From positions 7,470,535 through 7,534,534 of the forward strand of contig NC_084471.1 of the NCBI RefSeq assembly GCF_027409185.1: 64,000 nucleotides of DNA. Direction: 5' to 3'. The notes under the pieces were generated by a model that did not search any database, had not been told where the DNA came from, and was given only the letters and a program-made list of their open reading frames with translations. The position numbers were made by a program, and so were the translations under genes. How positions within the stretch are numbered: position 1 is the first letter of the stretch; each line of letters begins with the position of its first letter. The DNA comes from Cynocephalus volans. Its lineage: Eukaryota > Chordata > Mammalia > Dermoptera > Cynocephalidae. Shown here piece by piece: positions 46,331 through 57,079 of the stretch.

Positions 46331-48180
46331 TTGACTCAAGGCCAGAGACTCATTGGAGCTGACTCATCCTGGCCCCTAGTCCCTGCTGCCTGAATCTCCA
46401 AGCTGTCTTGGTCCTGTCCCTTCTGAGACTCAGGTTTTAGGTTGTACTTTATTAAATGAGGTGCCCACCTCCTTCCGATCTTGTGTTGCTTCAGTATTCA
46501 CAGCCACAATCAGCGGCCTCTAAGCCACGTGCCAAAACCCACCCAAGCCGGCACTCCCTACACTTCTTTACATGTATATCTTGATACTTACTCTATCCTG
46601 TCTTAAATTTATATCAGTATTTATTGAGTACCAGCTGTATGCCAGCCACCATGACTGAGACTCTACATGTGTCATCTCATCTCTCTCACTGAGCCCCAGT
46701 GATGAGTTTTTTATTCTCATTTTACATATGAGGAAACCAAAGCTCAGAGAGGCAAAGCACCTTCTCTGAGGACACACAGCTGAGGGTGCACAGCTGGCTA
46801 AGCAGTTGTGTCCACTCAGGTCCAAAACCAATTCATGTGGTCAGTAGCGGCAGACTTGCAGTGTAGCAAAGAGAAACAAAGGCAGATTTGGGAGCATGCC
46901 CCTCTGGCTGGAATCTTGGCTGCCTCCTGCAGAATTCATTGTGTCAGAGTCTCCCTCTCTAGCCTTGAGCTTGGCATGGGTGGGGGCTGGGTCTCTTCCT
47001 GTTTCCCTAGCATCTGGTACAGGGCCGGGCATGGAGTCATTGCTTAGTAAATTTCTTTCTAAATGAAATGAATTCTCCTGCGTCTTACTGGACACTCTCA
47101 CAACAACTAAATCACTCTTATCCTTTCTCTAACAACTTAGGTGAGACCAGCACAGGCTGCGGCAGGGGGTACTTAACCTTTCTGGGCGTTAATTTTCTGC
47201 AAAACAAAGAAGATGGGATTCCCAGCCTCAGCCTTTGACTATAAGAATCAAACAACATGATGGGTGTGACTGAGTCTGGTGATAAACTGTGGAGTCCTGC
47301 ACAAATGCCCAGTGTCACTATCACCGTGACCTGCCGCTGCTACATCACAACTATGATGCTAGTTATCAAAGAGCATAGCTGGCCTTGGGGACAGGAGAGA
47401 CCAAACTCCTTGGTCAAGCTCTCCCTGGCCAGTCTCCACTCCCCCAAATTCCTCAGAGATAAGGATGTCAGGCAAGCGGCTGTAATGGCTCATTGTGTGT
47501 GGGGTGCTGTGTCTGTCTCCAGCCAGTGTGGGCAGCTGTGAGGACCCTTTTATCATGGTGATACTTGCACCCTCCCCCTTTGTGCTGGAGACAGTCTTAG
47601 AGTTGGACTAGATTAGGCCTAGAACTGGAGAAGGACTAACATCTTCCATGCAAAACAGCAAAACTATAGACCTCTGGGCCATGAACCCTTGACTTTTTTC
47701 TGAGTCTCAGAACGCTGGGACGTTACTGACCAGCATTATTGCTTCCTATCTGTATATCATCACTGCCACTAATTAGCCTGGGAGGAAGATGTTTGAAGGG
47801 AATCCAGGCAAATGTCTCCACTGCCCACATATTTTGAGTGTCTGCTCTGCTAGACAACTTGCTGGGCACTGGCAGAAGAAGGGAGAGCAGGAGATTAGTG
47901 ACCCCCTAATGCATTTGTGCCCCCAAATTCATGGGGTCCCCTCTCTGCATGCAGTGTTAAGGCTCCTGCCCCCCTTGCAGCCTTGACGCCCTTATGTGGC
48001 TTCCTGACGGTACCAATTCTTTAGAGGACAGTGTTGGTCTTGGGTTTAGAGAGTTGCTTGCAGCCCAGGTAAGTAGCGTCCTTGGACAGGGGCCCTGGGA
48101 AGGGTACTAGGTAGTGACTCCAAACGGCAGAGGAAACCAAAATGATGAAGGCTCCTCGGATTTGGGAGATACTTAGGAGG
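46330..48180. other. intergenic DNA, no gene seen
   Basis: Apart from an antisense MIR (46610-46800) and a sense MIR-like piece near 47160-47270, I recognise nothing. Frames are short and unsupported. Confidence 0.5.
46610..46805 (-). repeat. MIR SINE, reverse orientation
   Basis: 'attgagtaccagctgtatgc', 'tctcattttacatatgagg', 'aaaccaaagctcagagagg' and 'acacacagctgagggtgc' form a long antisense MIR. Confidence 0.7.
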
Positions 48181-48194
48181 TAAAATTGACAGGA

Positions 48195-48790
48195 CTTTGT
48201 AACATGTTTCTGAGAAGCAATTTGGCAACAGGTGTAATGACAGAAAACTTGATTCCCTTCTACCCAGTTATTCCATCTCCACAGATTTACTTTAAAGAAA
48301 TTACCAGAGATGTTGGCAAAGATTTAGATGCAAGGATAATCCACTCATTGTTGTTTATAACAGCCAAAAATTGGAAACAGTCTAGACCTGTTAAGTGAAC
48401 TGTGGAGCACCCCTGCAATGGAATACTACATGACCGATTTAAAAATCACATTTTAAAAGAAGATTTCATGCTTATGATTCTGAATGAAATGAGAGGAAAC
48501 AGGTTGCAAAAATAATGTGCATGTTGAATGAAACTAGAAAAGCATGCTGAGCCAAAGAAGCCAAACAGAAAAGAGTACACCATTATGCATGATTTTATTC
48601 ATATAAATTTCTACAACAGGCAGAATTAATCCATAGTCAAAGACATCAGATCAGTAGCTGCCTGGGTTGGGGGCTTGGGGCAATTGACTGGGAAGGACAA
48701 ATAGAAGTTTTGTCAGGACTGGAAATGTTCTCTGTCTTGATTGTGGTGGAAATTACACGTGTGTATGCATTTGTCAAGACTCACTGAATG
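48195..48790 (+). repeat. L1M-type LINE 3' fragment (first)
   Basis: 'gagaagcaatttggcaaca', 'gttgtttataacagccaaa', 'aattggaaacagtctagacc' and 'tgcaatggaatactacatg' are sense text of an old L1 3' region. It runs directly into a second, similar L1 end at about 48.79 kb. Confidence 0.65.
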
Positions 48791-49412
48791 GTGTAGCAGC
48801 TGTGGAAAACAGTAGAGCAGTTTCTCTAAAAATTAAATGTAGAATTACCATATGATCTAGCAATTTCACTTCTGGATATATACCCAAAGGAACTGAAAGC
48901 AGGAACTCCAACCAATACTTCTAGACCCATGTTCATAGCAGCATTTTTCACAATAGTGAAAAGGTGGAGACAAATGTCCATCCATGAATGATTCAATAAA
49001 CAAAGTATGCTATATCCATACAATGGATATTATTCAGCCTTAAGGAATAAAATTCTGATACATGCTACAACATGAGTAAGCCTTCAGAATATTAAGCTAT
49101 GTGGAAAAAGCCAGACACAAAAAGACCATTCTATGATTCCTCTTATATGAGGTACAAAATTCATAGAGACAGAAAGTAGAACAGTGGTTACCAGAGACTG
49201 GGAGGAGGAGGAGGAATGGGGAATTAGTGTTTAATGGGGACAGAGTTTTAATTTGTGAAGATAAAAAAGTCCTGGGGATGGGTGGTGGTGATGTTTGTAC
49301 AACAATGTGAATGTACTCAATGCCACCAAACTGGACACTTTTAAATGGTTAAAATAGTAAATTTTATGTTATGTACATTTTACCACAATAAAAAAAATTT
49401 TTTTTTACTCAT
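48790..49412 (+). repeat. L1 LINE 3' end (second)
   Basis: A well-preserved L1 3' terminus in sense: 'accatatgatctagcaattt', 'ctggatatatacccaaagga', 'cacaatagtgaaaaggtgg', 'ttattcagccttaaggaata', 'gtggttaccagagactggg' and 'gttatgtacattttaccac' followed by 'aataaaaaaaa'. The final bases are the same L1 3' end seen in antisense at 26565, so both copies come from related families. Confidence 0.85.
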
Positions 49413-50029
49413 TGAACTATGCACTGAAAATGATCCATCTTATTATATGTAAAGTATGCCTCTATGAAGATAATTTAAGTAAAGTAAAAAATAAATAAAT
49501 ATAGAGGCCAGAAAAATATGCTGTATGTGTACTACAATCTTAATTTTATTTTCAAAAATGTATATGCTCATAGAAAAAAAGACTGGAAGGAAATACAGCA
49601 GAATGTTAATTGTCATCCAATCTGGGTTTTTTCTGTATTAAGCAGATGTGACTTTTTAAGTTGGGGAAAATGGTAATTTTTGTGTAAAAGGCATTTTTGC
49701 GCAAATCAGCATTTGCAGGGGCAAGTGGGTGAGCGCACACTTGTGCCTGCATTCAAAGCACCCACCACCAACCCCCTCTTCCCACTCCCACTCCTGTCAT
49801 GCTGCTTAAACAATGCCAGCAGCCCAGTCATCCTGGTAGAGAGGACTTGGTACAGGCTACATTGTCGCTAGAAAAAGAAAAGATTCTAAGAGAATTTCGA
49901 CGATCAAGTCCACTCCATGACTCTCTGAGGCAGAGTTCCAACAGCTCTCTATCTACCACTGCCATCCCATCTTGGCATGGTGGCTCCTTTTGTTATTCAG
50001 CTTCTGGGAGAGACCTTGGATGACCACTC

Positions 50030-50250
50030 CATACACACCCCTTCACACTGTATCTCCCTGCCCTACTTCAGTTCTGTGCAAAGCCCTTCTCACTACCTGA
50101 GGCTTTTCTTGTTTCTGGTTTGGTTGTTCATCCATCTCCCCCAGCTGGCCTGTGAGCTCCATGAGGGCAGGCTCACTGCTGAATCCCCAACACCCAGAAG
50201 AGTGTCTGGACAAAGCATGTGCTCAATAAACATCCTTTGAGTGGATGGGC
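50030..50250 (+). repeat. L2 LINE 3' end
   Basis: 'cctgtgagctccatgagggc', 'ctgctgaatccccaacacc' and 'tgctcaataaacatcctttg' before 'agtgga' are the classic L2 3' end. Confidence 0.75.
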
Positions 50251-50269
50251 TACTAGGCTGCCACGCATT

Positions 50270-50460
50270 CACTGCCTAGCCTATTTTACAACAGCGATCT
50301 AATGAGAGTCTCATACTCACTCTGTGAGGTTGGCATTCTTAGCTCAGTTTTACAGATGGGTATACTGAGTCATAGAGAGGTACAGTGGCTTGCCCAAGGT
50401 CACACAGCAAGTAAGTGGCACAGCTTGGATTAGAGTTCTGATCTGCAGAGTCCTTGCTCT
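50270..50460 (-). repeat. MIR SINE, reverse orientation
   Basis: 'cagttttacagatgggtat', 'agaggtacagtggcttgccc', 'aaggtcacacagcaagtaag' and 'tggattagagttctgatctg' make a good antisense MIR next to the L2 end. Confidence 0.75.
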
Positions 50461-50594
50461 TCCCTCCACCCACCTTGGACATCCAAGACTGCAGGACAGA
50501 GGGAGGACGGAGGAGCACTGGACAGGGAATCAGGAGCCCACAGCTCCTTCCCACTCTGGCTCTGATTGGCTGGGTGATCAAGAACAAGACTTCC

Positions 50595-50616
50595 CATTCA
50601 TTCATTCATTCATTCA
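50595..50616. repeat. (CATT)n microsatellite
   Basis: Five CATT units plus a partial one, ending in 'cattcactta'. Confidence 0.9.
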
Positions 50617-50749
50617 CTTATCCATTCCACAGGTAGTCAAGGAGCTCCAGTTCTTGCTGTCATTGGAATAGTCATGGAACATGATGTTATTTGTCAGGAA
50701 GGAAAAACTAGAAACACTTTTAAATGACTCAATTGACTATGATAGTTAC

Positions 50750-50975
50750 ACCTGTCCGAGTGGCTGAGCGTGTACTCTGGAGCCATAGCACCCAAGTTTG
50801 ATTCCTGGCTCTGCTATGTGACCTTGGGCAAGTCACTTAACCTCCCTGTGTCACATTCCACAACTGAAAATGGGAATAATAGCAACTACCTCATCGGGTG
50901 GTTGTGGAATCACATAAGTTAATTAATGTATGTAAAGTGTTTAGAACAAGGCCTGGCATATGTGTTATTCGTCGA
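50750..50975 (+). repeat. MIR SINE, best-preserved copy
   Basis: 'tgtgaccttgggcaagtcac', 'ttaacctccctgtgtc', 'aaaatgggaataatagcaac', 'acataagttaattaatg' and 'aacaaggcctggcatatg' follow the MIR consensus closely from the A-box region to the tail. Confidence 0.85.
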
Positions 50976-50984
50976 TGGCATCAT

Positions 50985-52660
50985 TTCATGGAGATACCCC
51001 CTAACTCCATGCAATGGTTGAGCAGGGCTATTTTGGCTGCAAGTGACAGAAACCAACATAACTGTCATAAGAAGGGATGACTCAACCAGGGCCTCAAACA
51101 CTGTCGGGTCCCTCCTGCCCCTCCTCTCTACTCTCTCTCTCTTTCCCTCTCCAACTCTCCCCTTTGATTATCTCTGACTGGTGGATCCATTCTCTCAGGC
51201 CAGCTGTCCACACAATTGCAGAACCACAGTGACAGGCGGCTCTGGACACCCATCTTTACTGCTTTATGTCCGCATAAGAAAGAAGACACACCCCACCAGC
51301 TCCACTTAGAGAATTCCAGGAAGGCATCTGACTGGCTTGACTTAGTCACATGTCCTTGCCTGAACCAATTATATAGCCAGGAGGTGGGATACGTGAATGG
51401 CCCAGCCAGTCACCTGCTCAGCTATGAGGCCTTGGGTGGAGGTCTGGAAGGGATACTAGGTAACCACAAAGTCTAACTAACCTACACACTGTGCACACCC
51501 CAACATTTTGACCTAAGCGGGAGACAGATCCACTAACTGATAAGTTCCAGGTTTCAAAGCTGTATTAGTGCCTGCGTGGGGAATCATGCAGGGCATATTT
51601 GGGACACAATGCAGGGCTGGGCTCCGAGAAGAGGGCCCTGAGCTGAGCCTGCATCTATGTCACCAGGCCCAGGGGACAGAGAAGGGCATTGCAGGAAGAG
51701 AGAATGGAGTGAGCTGTGGCTCAGAGGTGTGAGGCAGCACAGAGCGAAGGTGAAGCAAGCGTTCACCAGGCAGATGGCTGCAAATGGAGAGGTCCACAGG
51801 GCTCCATCTCCAAGGGTCTTGAGTGGTCTTTGTCCTTCAGGCAGCAAGGAGTGGAGAGGTCAAGGTCAGGCCAGTCTTTTGAGAGCCGACTTTGGCTACT
51901 CTGGTGGGGATGAGTTTGAGCCTCTGTGGAGTCATTTAGATCTCAACAAAGCTAGTGGCCGAGGGGATGGAGAGACGTTACAGGGGCTGGAGTGGCGTGA
52001 GAAGAAGCAGGAGGTGCCACCCCTAAGACAGGAAGCCCTAGAGGAGCAGGCTTGGGTAGGAGGAGCTGAGGGCCCATTCGGTGGAGTTTGAGATGCCTGA
52101 GGGGGCTCCAGGTGGACATATCCAGGGGCAATGGATCTGTGAGACTGGGCCTCAGTTTCCCCATCTGTACAATGAGGAGCACCAGCTGGGCTGTCTCTAG
52201 GATTCTTTTGGAGCGTTTCCTGTCGATGTGTTCATGCACCCACAGCCACGAGTCAATACCATAAGTGCACTCCAGAGGTGATGGGTGGGCACACATCTGC
52301 TAAACTGCAAGGCTCTGCATGACGTGCTCATGAAGGAGAAGCTCTGTTTAGGACACTCTGAGAAGCTGTTCTTGGTGATGCCCTGTCTCATGTGCCTCCT
52401 TGGCATTCTGGGGTGGGGGGTAGTTCCAACAGCGTTTGGAACTGTTAGAAAGATGAGAGAACATAAAACTGGGTAGTACCTAAGATCAACCATGTGAATT
52501 ATGAACTGTTACAATTTGTCTGGCCACTATATAAAAACCACTTTTCTCAATATCAAAACAGAAAAGTAAAACTCGAGGCATTACAGCCAGGAGCGCCGTA
52601 TCGCCTTTGTGCCCTTCAGCCCTTTGAAACACTGGGTGTGTTTTATAAACTGGTAAGATT
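50985..52660. other. intergenic DNA with unnamed old repeats
   Basis: 51005-51480 ('ggctgcaagtgacagaaacc', 'cctgaaccaattatatagcc') is phrase-level similar to a common mammalian interspersed repeat I cannot name. 51590-52100 resembles the degenerate repeat also seen near 1.6 and 12.7 kb. No supported gene; the 144-codon frame at 51657-52091 lies inside that repeat-like text. Confidence 0.45.
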
Positions 52661-52664
52661 AAGA

Positions 52665-52890
52665 GTGGGTCTTGGGGGGTCATGCAGATCTGGGTTCAAT
52701 CCCACATTTACCATTTGCTAGCTCTGTGATCCTGGCCAGGGGGCCTGAGTCCCAGTTTTCTCAGTTCTAAAGCGGGGATAGTGGCAGTTCCTATCTCACA
52801 GGATTAACAGATGCAATGCACAGCCCAGCCCAGCAAGTGCTGGGCACATGGGACACTCCACAGATGCTAGCAATTGTTACAGCTAGGGAT
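52665..52890 (+). repeat. MIR SINE
   Basis: 'gatctgggttcaatcccaca', 'tgctagctctgtgatcctgg', 'ctatctcacaggattaac' and 'aagtgctgggcacatggg' give sense MIR across its whole length. Confidence 0.7.
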
Positions 52891-53211
52891 GAGGCAGTGG
52901 TGACAGGTCCATACACTGAGTGTCACAATTTAGGCAGATCCTTTCAGAGTTAGAACATGGGCTCCTGGAGACTGAGACTCACATTTGACAGGTCAAGCCA
53001 AGAAATAAGGCCTGTGTGGCCCAGGGTCACTTAAGGATTGCCAAAAAAGACTTCCCTCAAAGGCCTAATGAAGCATGCAATCAACAGGGGTATCATGCAA
53101 TTTCATTTTTAATAGAAAAGAATAACAAAAGCCTCTAAAGTCATCAAGATTGGGCTTCATGTCCATGTAATGACATTTTACACTTGCAGAGAACTTTTTC
53201 TCTGAGAATTT

Positions 53212-53337
53212 TCACAACTGTTATTTTATTTATTTATTTTTTGTGGCTGGCCAGTATGGGGATCCGAACCCTTGACCTTGGTGCTATACCACTGAGCACT
53301 AACCAACTGAGCTACCCCGCCAGCCCCTCACAGCTGT
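53212..53337 (-). repeat. tRNA-Ile-like monomeric SINE, reverse, with TSD
   Basis: The reverse complement of about 53224-53327 reads 'ggcggggtagctcagttgg' (A box), 'agtggtatagcaccaagg' (TAT at the anticodon position), B box 'gggttcggatcc' and 'ccatactggccagcc', then a tail of A with TAAA repeats. The target-site duplications 'tcacaactgt' (53212-53221) and 'tcacagctgt' (53328-53337) differ at one base. Confidence 0.93.
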
Positions 53338-53479
53338 AGTTAATCAAAAGAATACTGCCTGAGGAAATTTTTTAAAAGACTAAGATGTTCTTAACCAGTT
53401 GGATATTACTACCATCAACTACTAATAGTAGTAGTATTAGTACTAGCAGTAGTAGAGATTCTAATAATAATAGCAGCAT

Positions 53480-53612
53480 GTGCTGACTGCCTCTGTATAC
53501 AAGGCATGATGCATATCTCATTTAATCCTCCCCAGAGCCTAGTGAGGAAGACATTGGTATCTGTCCCATTTTACTGATGAGGAAACTGAGGTTCAGAGAA
53601 GTCCCACACCAT
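53480..53612 (-). repeat. MIR SINE, reverse, first of a tandem pair
   Basis: 'catttaatcctccccagagc', 'tcccattttactgatgagg' and 'aaactgaggttcagagaagt' are antisense MIR. It ends where a second antisense MIR begins. Confidence 0.65.
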
Positions 53613-53617
53613 TCCTA

Positions 53618-53770
53618 CCTGTGTTTAATCCTCCAGACAACTCCAAGAGATTGGTTAGACAGAGGAGGAACCTGAGGCCCGCAGAGGTGTTGCGTGATTT
53701 CATCAAGGTTACAGGGCTGGCAAGTGAAAAAGGCGCAGACTGAACCCAGTGCCAATGGCTTTCCCAACAC
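53618..53770 (-). repeat. MIR SINE, reverse, second of a tandem pair
   Basis: 'tttaatcctccagacaact', 'gacagaggaggaacctgagg' and 'ggttacagggctggcaagtg' followed by 'aacccagtgccaatgg' are a second antisense MIR in the same orientation. Confidence 0.55.
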
Positions 53771-54110
53771 TGAGGACCGGGGTCCTCCACAGGAATCAGC
53801 ATCACAGAGGGTGTGCCTGGAAATAAGGAAAAGGGCAGCTTACTTCCTCCTCTCCCCTCTTCGCCTCCCCAGACCTGTATGAGGCATCACCAGGGGGAGC
53901 CAAAGGGCCCCAGATCGCCTGCTCTGGGCACCCAAGGACTGTGGTCCTGCTGACAGACCCAGCTTCCCCACGGGACACAGAGGATGGAGGTGGACAGGAG
54001 AGAACGGGCAGCTGAATTCACCTTGCAAGGCCCCATCAAACAGCCAAAGAATTATTTTCATGGAGCAGTAAGAATTCTCAGTTAAATGATGTCTGTCTGG
54101 TTTCTTTGTC

Positions 54111-54139
54111 CATTCATTCATTCATTCATTCATTCATTC
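54111..54139. repeat. (CATT)7 microsatellite
   Basis: Seven perfect CATT units followed by 'cgacaataat'. Probably the expanded tail of an old L2-like element. Confidence 0.95.
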
Positions 54140-54789
54140 GACAATAATTTCTTACGCCCCAGCTGGGAGCTGTGGCCTCAGACACATATCAGCTGTGAGC
54201 CCTGCCCTCAGGAGCCCCCACTCTGGAAAGAGACAGATGTGAAACCCAGGATGAGCTGGGCTCTGTTGGGGGAAGCCCGGGGATCTATGGGAGCCCAGAA
54301 GAGGCCCTACACCCAGCTTGGGGGCAGGGGTTGGGGTGTGGGCAGAAGAGGGGGGTGAGACTCGTGAGGAAGGGGAACAAAGGGTGCTCCTGGCAGAGGG
54401 AGGCACACAGCCCCAAGGGTGCGAAAAGCAGGATATTGGTGGGACTCTCTTTGACAGCAATTTGGTGAGACTGGGACTGCTGGGGAGGGGCATGGGGTGC
54501 CTCATTTACCACACAAAGAGCTCACAGGTGGTTCGGGAAGTGATGGGAGCCATGGAGTATTCCCTCCCAAAGTCACTGCGAGATTCGTCCTCTGGCCTTC
54601 AGTCTCCTAGCTCAGTCTCCAGCGGCTCCACAGCATCCCTTGCTGGAGTCCCTGCCCGCCCATCCCACCCCGGCACAGACAGGCCAGTCTCTGTGGGAAG
54701 CTCTCCATCATGTCACTGTCACATGTGCACAGTGCTCTACAGTTTTTGAGTTGTTTCCACAACACTCTCTGGCTCACTTTCTTGGTCCT

Positions 54790-54965
54790 TACCTTCTCTC
54801 ATGGACCTTGGCACATTTTCTCCATCTGTCCTTCCTTGTCCATAAGGGAAATCTCCTCATGCTTTGGGCCCAGTTCCAGGTCACCTGCCCTGGGAGGCTT
54901 CCCTGACTGTCCCCCGGGCAGAAGTAACCTCCTTTTTCTCTGCCCCGTAAGCCTCATCCTTTAGT
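54790..54965 (+). repeat. L2 LINE fragment
   Basis: 'ttctccatctgtccttcctt', 'ccaggtcacctgccctggga' and 'ggcttccctgactgtccccc' resemble the L2 3' region ('aagccttccctgactcccc'). Confidence 0.5.
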
Positions 54966-55712
54966 TTATCTGCAAGGGGCTCACAGGTGTCTTCTCTCCA
55001 CTGCCCTCCTCCCCTGCCCTATGACTCCCTCACACAGACCCTGATTTCCTTCTGGAAGGAAGCACTTTTTCTCTGTCTGCACACTTCAGAGGTGTTAGTT
55101 CACCAGCAAACTTGACCTGAGCAGTTACTTGGGGACGGGCTGGGGACTAAAACCTAGTAAGAGAGCTGCCCTGGGGCTGTGCGGGTCACTGCCTCTATTT
55201 CTGCTTTGATCTGGAGGAACAGTGTCAGGAAGATTCCCTGCTGCCATCGAGCTTGGGGGATACCTGGCCAGGGGTGGGGAGCTCCCGATGAACACACACA
55301 TTAAAGGATATTGTTTCTAGCAGGACAGAGTCCCTCGAAAGGCCCTATTGCCAAATCCTCAAGATTATATGTGGTTCTGAGGGAGTTTTTTCTCTCAGAA
55401 ACCCAAAGCCACAGAATTAAGAGGGGGACAAAATAAAGCCTGATAACAGAATCTCCCAGGTTAAATACCAGCCAGGAGCAAACTTGCTGAAGAAAATGTC
55501 TGGAGTGGTGGGGTGGGGGGCTTAGTGGAGGCGAGAAGCAGCCCTTCCTTCCTCTCTGGTCCTTTCTGATCGCCCGTGTGGGGGACCTCTTGCCTCAGCC
55601 ACCAGTCTAGTGCCACAAGCTGCTGAAGTGAAGTCAGACTGGAGCAAGAGCTGGCTGGACACAGAGTTAACTTCCTGGGGCTGAGGGGATCATCCACAGA
55701 TCGTTGCACAAT
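54966..55712. other. SCUBE1 distal upstream flank, nothing recognised
   Basis: About 750 bp of ordinary GC content without a repeat I can name, a coding frame or a CpG island. It ends at the GT-rich minisatellite. Confidence 0.5.
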
Positions 55713-56890
55713 ATGTGTGAGGGTGTTGTATGTGTGTGTGAAGGTGTGTGTGAGTATGTACATGTGCCAGAGGGTCGATGTGAGTGTGTGAGGGTGTTGT
55801 ATGTGTGTGAAGGTGTGTGTGAGTATGTACATGTGCCAGAGGGTCGATGTGAGTGTGTGAGGGTGTTGTATGTGTGTGAAGGTGTGTGTGAGTATGTATG
55901 TGTGCCAGAGGGTCGATGTGAGTGTGTGAGGGTGTGCGTCTGTGAGGACCTATATGAATGATTGTATGTGACAGCTCGTGTCTTACGTGTGAGAGTGTGG
56001 GTGTGTGTGTGAGGGTGTGTGTCTGTGAGGACCTATATGAATGATTGTATGTGACAGTGTGTGTCTTACGTGTGAGAGTGTGGGTGTGTGTATGAGGGTG
56101 TGTGTCTGTGAGGATCTATATGAATGATTGTATGTGACAGCACGTGTCTTACGTGTGAGGGTGTGGGTGTGAGGGTGTGTGTCTGTGAGGATCTATGTGA
56201 ATGATTGCATGTGACAGCACGTGTCTTACGTGTGAGGGTGTGGGTGTGAGGGTGTGTGTCTGTGAGGATCTATATGAATGATTGCATGTGACAGTGTGTG
56301 TCTTATGTGTGAGAGTGTGTGTGTGTGTGTGTGAGGGCGTGTGTCTGTGAGGATTTATATGAATGATTGTATGTGACAGCGCGTGTCTTACGTGTGAGGG
56401 TGTGGGTGTGAGGGTGTGTGTCTGTGAGGATCTGCATGACTGTATGTGACAGCACGCGTCTTATGTGTGAGGGTGTGGGTGTGTGTGTGAGGGCGTGTGT
56501 CTGTGAGGATCTGCATGACTGTATGTGACAGCACGCGTCTTACGTGTGAGGGTGTGTGTGTGAGGGTGCATGTCTGTGAGGATCTGCATGACTGTATGTG
56601 ACAGCACGTGTTTTACGTGTGAGGGTGTGGGTGTGTGTATGAGGGCGTGTGTCTGTGAGGATCTATATGAATGATTGTAAGTGACAGTGGTAGTGCGTGT
56701 CTTATGTGTGAGAGTGTGGGTGTGTGTATGAGGGCGTGTGTCTGTGAGGATCTATATGAATGATTGTATGTGCGAGCACGTGTCTTACGTGTGAAGGTGT
56801 GTGTGGGGGGGGGCGTGTGTCTGTGAGGATCTGTATGACTGTATGTGAGAGCACGTGTCTTACGTGTGAGGGCGTGGGTGTGTGTGTGTG
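55713..56890. repeat. GT-rich minisatellite array, two nested unit types
   Basis: Part 1 (55713-55930): three copies of a 69-71-bp unit containing 'gggtgttgtatgtgtg' and 'gccagagggtcgatgtgag'. Part 2 (about 55930-56890): twelve copies of a 73-89-bp unit marked by 'gtctgtgagga', starting near 55938, 56021, 56103, 56181, 56258, 56343, 56420, 56499, 56572, 56651, 56740 and 56819. Most part-2 units keep 'gtcttacgtgtga', several also 'agcacgtgt', so the array holds about 14 ACGTG motifs, five of them full CACGTG E-boxes. It lies directly upstream of the SCUBE1 CpG island. The 85-codon Cys/Val frame across part 1 is a by-product of the 69-bp (23-codon) period. Confidence 0.95.
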
Positions 56891-57079
56891 TGCTGGGGGC
56901 AGGGAAGGGAGTTGGTGTGGAAGGGAAACGTTGGACGCAAACTGGTGCAGACAGTGTGGACAAAAAGAGAAAAGTCCTGTCTTTGAGTGGGGCCTGGAGA
57001 GCAGGAGAAGAAAAAAGGAGCTCTTATTGGTGGTTGTCAAGGAGATGGGCCTTGGGGTTTGCTGAACTTTCTTCCCTTA

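Noticed and set aside
23664-53327. Functional tRNA-Ile genes
   Set aside because: The tRNA-like bodies have mutated stems and A tails and are flanked by target-site duplications, so they are SINEs rather than tRNA genes.
55704-57065. Cys/Val-rich plus-strand and Thr/His-rich minus-strand frames in the GT-rich array
   Set aside because: By-products of (GT)n-derived repeats. The 69-bp period happens to be a multiple of three.
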